DNA of 6,877 bases from Leptolyngbyaceae cyanobacterium SM1_3_5 (GTDB lineage Bacteria > Cyanobacteriota > Cyanobacteriia > Elainellales > Elainellaceae). A program made the position numbers and the translations under genes. Below the pieces are notes generated by a model. The model saw nothing but the letters and a program-made list of their open reading frames with translations. It had not been told where the DNA came from and did not search any database. Location: assembly GCA_012031475.1 (NCBI GenBank), contig JAAUTJ010000261.1, forward strand, positions 1-6,877, in the 5' to 3' direction. The first letter of the stretch is position 1. Every line of letters starts with the position of its first letter. Shown in pieces: positions 5,775 through 6,877 of the stretch.

Positions 5775-6167
5775 CTACTTCAAAGCATAATCGGCTTGAT
5801 ATTCAACCAGTTCGATTTCGTTGCCGTCGGGATCATTGACGTAAATGCGGTGCTTCGTTTCCGGTGAATCGTAAGTGTAATATTCAATTCCGGCGCGATC
5901 GAGCAGCGCTTTCATTTTGTCGCCATCGTCAATTACGAAGCCCACATGATTCACGCCGATCGATTCATAAGCTTGATGATTTCGCTGAGCGTGAGGCGCA
6001 TGATTCAGCGCGAGATAGAACTGTCGATCGCCAAAGTGCATCCAGCGGCTTGCGGAAGTTTCACCTTCTGCCCGCACGATCCAATCGGGAAACAGGGTTT
6101 GATAAAACTGGCGGCTGGCTTCGAGATCGTGACACGAAAGATTGACATGCTCAAAACGGTGAAACAT
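5775..6167 (-). CDS. VOC-family (glyoxalase/dioxygenase-like) protein
   Basis: The 130-residue, single-domain protein of the vicinal-oxygen-chelate superfamily has the paired beta-alpha-beta-beta-beta layout. The first half starts FEHVNLSCHDLEASRQFYQ (5-23) with metal-ligand-like H7. The second half has GVNHVGFVIDDGDKMKALLD (71-90) with H74, then the family signature YVNDPDGNEIELVEY (109-123) with E119. The first-half glutamate ligand of true glyoxalase I is not obvious (YLALNHA instead). It may therefore use three protein ligands like dioxygenases, or act on another substrate, so I do not call it gloA. The start is firm: AGGAGG (6173-6178) lies five bases before the ATG. Two CGATCG cores (5898 and 5959 areas) mark it as native chromosome. 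The downstream hairpin cluster may serve as its terminator. Confidence 0.88.
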   Translation of the reverse strand: MFHRFEHVNLSCHDLEASRQFYQTLFPDWIVRAEGETSASRWMHFGDRQFYLALNHAPHAQRNHQAYESIGVNHVGFVIDDGDKMKALLDRAGIEYYTYDSPETKHRIYVNDPDGNEIELVEYQADYALK

Positions 6168-6203
6168 CGTGGCCTCCTGGCAGTGCCCGCTTAGATGAAT
6201 TAA

Positions 6204-6225
6204 TCATAGTCATTATGAGTATGAG
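6204..6225. promoter_or_regulatory. Inverted repeat in the divergent promoter region
   Basis: TCATA (6204-6208), five bases, then TATGA (6214-6218) form a perfect dyad. TATGAG is then repeated in tandem (6214-6219 and 6220-6225). It lies between the divergent VOC gene and the NikL-like gene, overlapping a TATGAT (minus strand) that could be the -10 of the VOC gene. The half-site GTATGA recalls the nickel regulator NikR, but the order and spacing differ from its known operator, so the regulator is unknown. Confidence 0.4.
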
Positions 6226-6306
6226 TTAGCCACTGTAGAAATGCTCAATCAAAGTTGCGCTGGCATGGCGTGGCGCTAAGATGAGAGAGATTTTCAAATT
6301 CTGTCA

Positions 6307-6831
6307 ATGATGAAATCACAGTTTTTGGGATTGGCGATCGCGGCTGGCCTGACGTTCGTGTCGCAAAAGGCGATCGCGCACGGCGTCGAAGTGCAATATG
6401 AATCGCGTCAGGGCTTTGAGGTGTCTGCCGCCTACGACACAGGCGAACCGATGGCAAACGCGCAGGTGGTGATCTTTTCGCCCGAAAATCTTTCGACTCC
6501 CTGGCAGACGGCCAAGACTGATGCAGAAGGCCGCTTCACCTTCGTTCCCACCGGAGCAGGCGACTGGCAAATCAAAATTCAGCAGGCCGGACACGGCGCA
6601 AGCTTGACGATTCCCGTTGCTGAAACTGCTGCGCCGATGGCTTCCGTCAGCACTGCCGCCGCCGATCAGCCCGCTCATGCAGACATGCCTGCGGCGACGG
6701 CTCCCGCGATGACGGCTGCGACGGCTTCCCCGCTGCAAAAAGGGGTGATGATCGGTTCAGTAATTTGGGGCTGCATTGGCACGGCGCTGTTTTTCTCGCG
6801 AAGTTCTAAGCGCCAGCAGCCGCAAAATTAG
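6307..6831 (+). CDS. NikL/CbiL-like secreted, membrane-anchored domain protein
   Basis: This is probably a periplasmic accessory protein of an energy-coupling-factor type nickel or cobalt uptake system. Residues 1-24 form a signal peptide ending KAIA before H25-G26. The domain at 25-104 has the small beta-sandwich of carboxypeptidase regulatory-like proteins: AAYDTGEPMANAQVVIFSPE (41-60), PWQTAKTDAEGRFTF (65-79) and GDWQIKIQQAGHGASLTIPV (85-104). A low-complexity Ala/Pro/Thr linker with H124 (105-145) leads to a membrane helix (146-164) and a basic tail, RSSKRQ. This order (signal, domain, linker, anchor) is what NikL-type proteins show. A cbiM/nikM gene would be expected nearby but is not in the window; 46 bases remain after the stop. 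Two adjacent ATGs (6307, 6310) are possible starts; the Shine-Dalgarno is weak (GAGAGAG around 6284-6290). A generic carboxypeptidase-regulatory-like protein is the alternative. Confidence 0.72.
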   Translation: MMKSQFLGLAIAAGLTFVSQKAIAHGVEVQYESRQGFEVSAAYDTGEPMANAQVVIFSPENLSTPWQTAKTDAEGRFTFVPTGAGDWQIKIQQAGHGASLTIPVAETAAPMASVSTAAADQPAHADMPAATAPAMTAATASPLQKGVMIGSVIWGCIGTALFFSRSSKRQQPQN

Positions 6832-6877
6832 CACAGTGACGAGAGGCGCATCGATGTCACCTTCCTGACGGTTTAAT

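Noticed and set aside
6204..6225. A true NikR operator
   Set aside because: The known NikR site is GTATGA-N16-TCATAC. Here the half-sites are in the opposite order with shorter spacing, so only a generic dyad is reported.
6316..6738. 140-codon minus-strand frame opposite the NikL-like gene
   Set aside because: It is an Arg/Gly-rich antisense shadow of the gene with the signal peptide and membrane anchor, and it has no start context.

Overview
The window is cyanobacterial in character. The palindrome GCGATCGC and its core CGATCG (the HIP1 repeat typical of cyanobacterial genomes) occur dozens of times, and the small hypothetical proteins resemble cyanobacteria-only families. A filamentous, Leptolyngbya-like genome is plausible, but the sequence alone does not fix the genus.

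Layout. Positions 1-846 hold one small conserved hypothetical gene (103-309, minus) and about 540 bases without a convincing gene. Positions 847-3077 (minus) hold a molybdopterin oxidoreductase of the FdhF/YdeP type, split in two by a one-base frameshift. Positions 3202-4604 look like a relict chromosomal integron. It has a truncated integron integrase gene on the plus strand (4401-4604, only the N-terminal 67 residues). An attI-like region lies in front of it, with a GTTATGC core at 4188-4194 and four degenerate palindromes at a period of about 40 bases. One divergent gene cassette on the minus strand (about 3211-4193) carries a DUF3800 gene with its own candidate promoter and 5' hairpin. A 93-base attC-like foldback (3202-3294) starts 10 bases after the DUF3800 stop. 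The cassette is AT-richer than its surroundings and almost free of CGATCG, as expected of imported DNA.

Positions 4605-5774 are a decay zone. They contain a structured 270-base gap, a small conserved hypothetical gene with a one-base frameshift (4876-5153) followed by a clear intrinsic terminator (5161-5204), a second hypothetical gene with an apparent internal deletion (5289-5578), and a cluster of four small hairpins (5654-5765). The last part is a divergent pair: a VOC/glyoxalase-family protein (5775-6167, minus, strong ribosome binding site) and a secreted, membrane-anchored NikL/CbiL-like protein with a carboxypeptidase-regulatory-type domain (6307-6831, plus). Their 139-base intergenic region contains a TCATA-N5-TATGA inverted repeat.

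The main discovery is the integron relict: integrase remnant, attI-like core, cassette and attC are in the canonical order and orientation, and the attI-like and attC cores share the same GTTATGC. The periodic palindromes between the integrase remnant and the attI core are not part of a textbook attI site and deserve attention.
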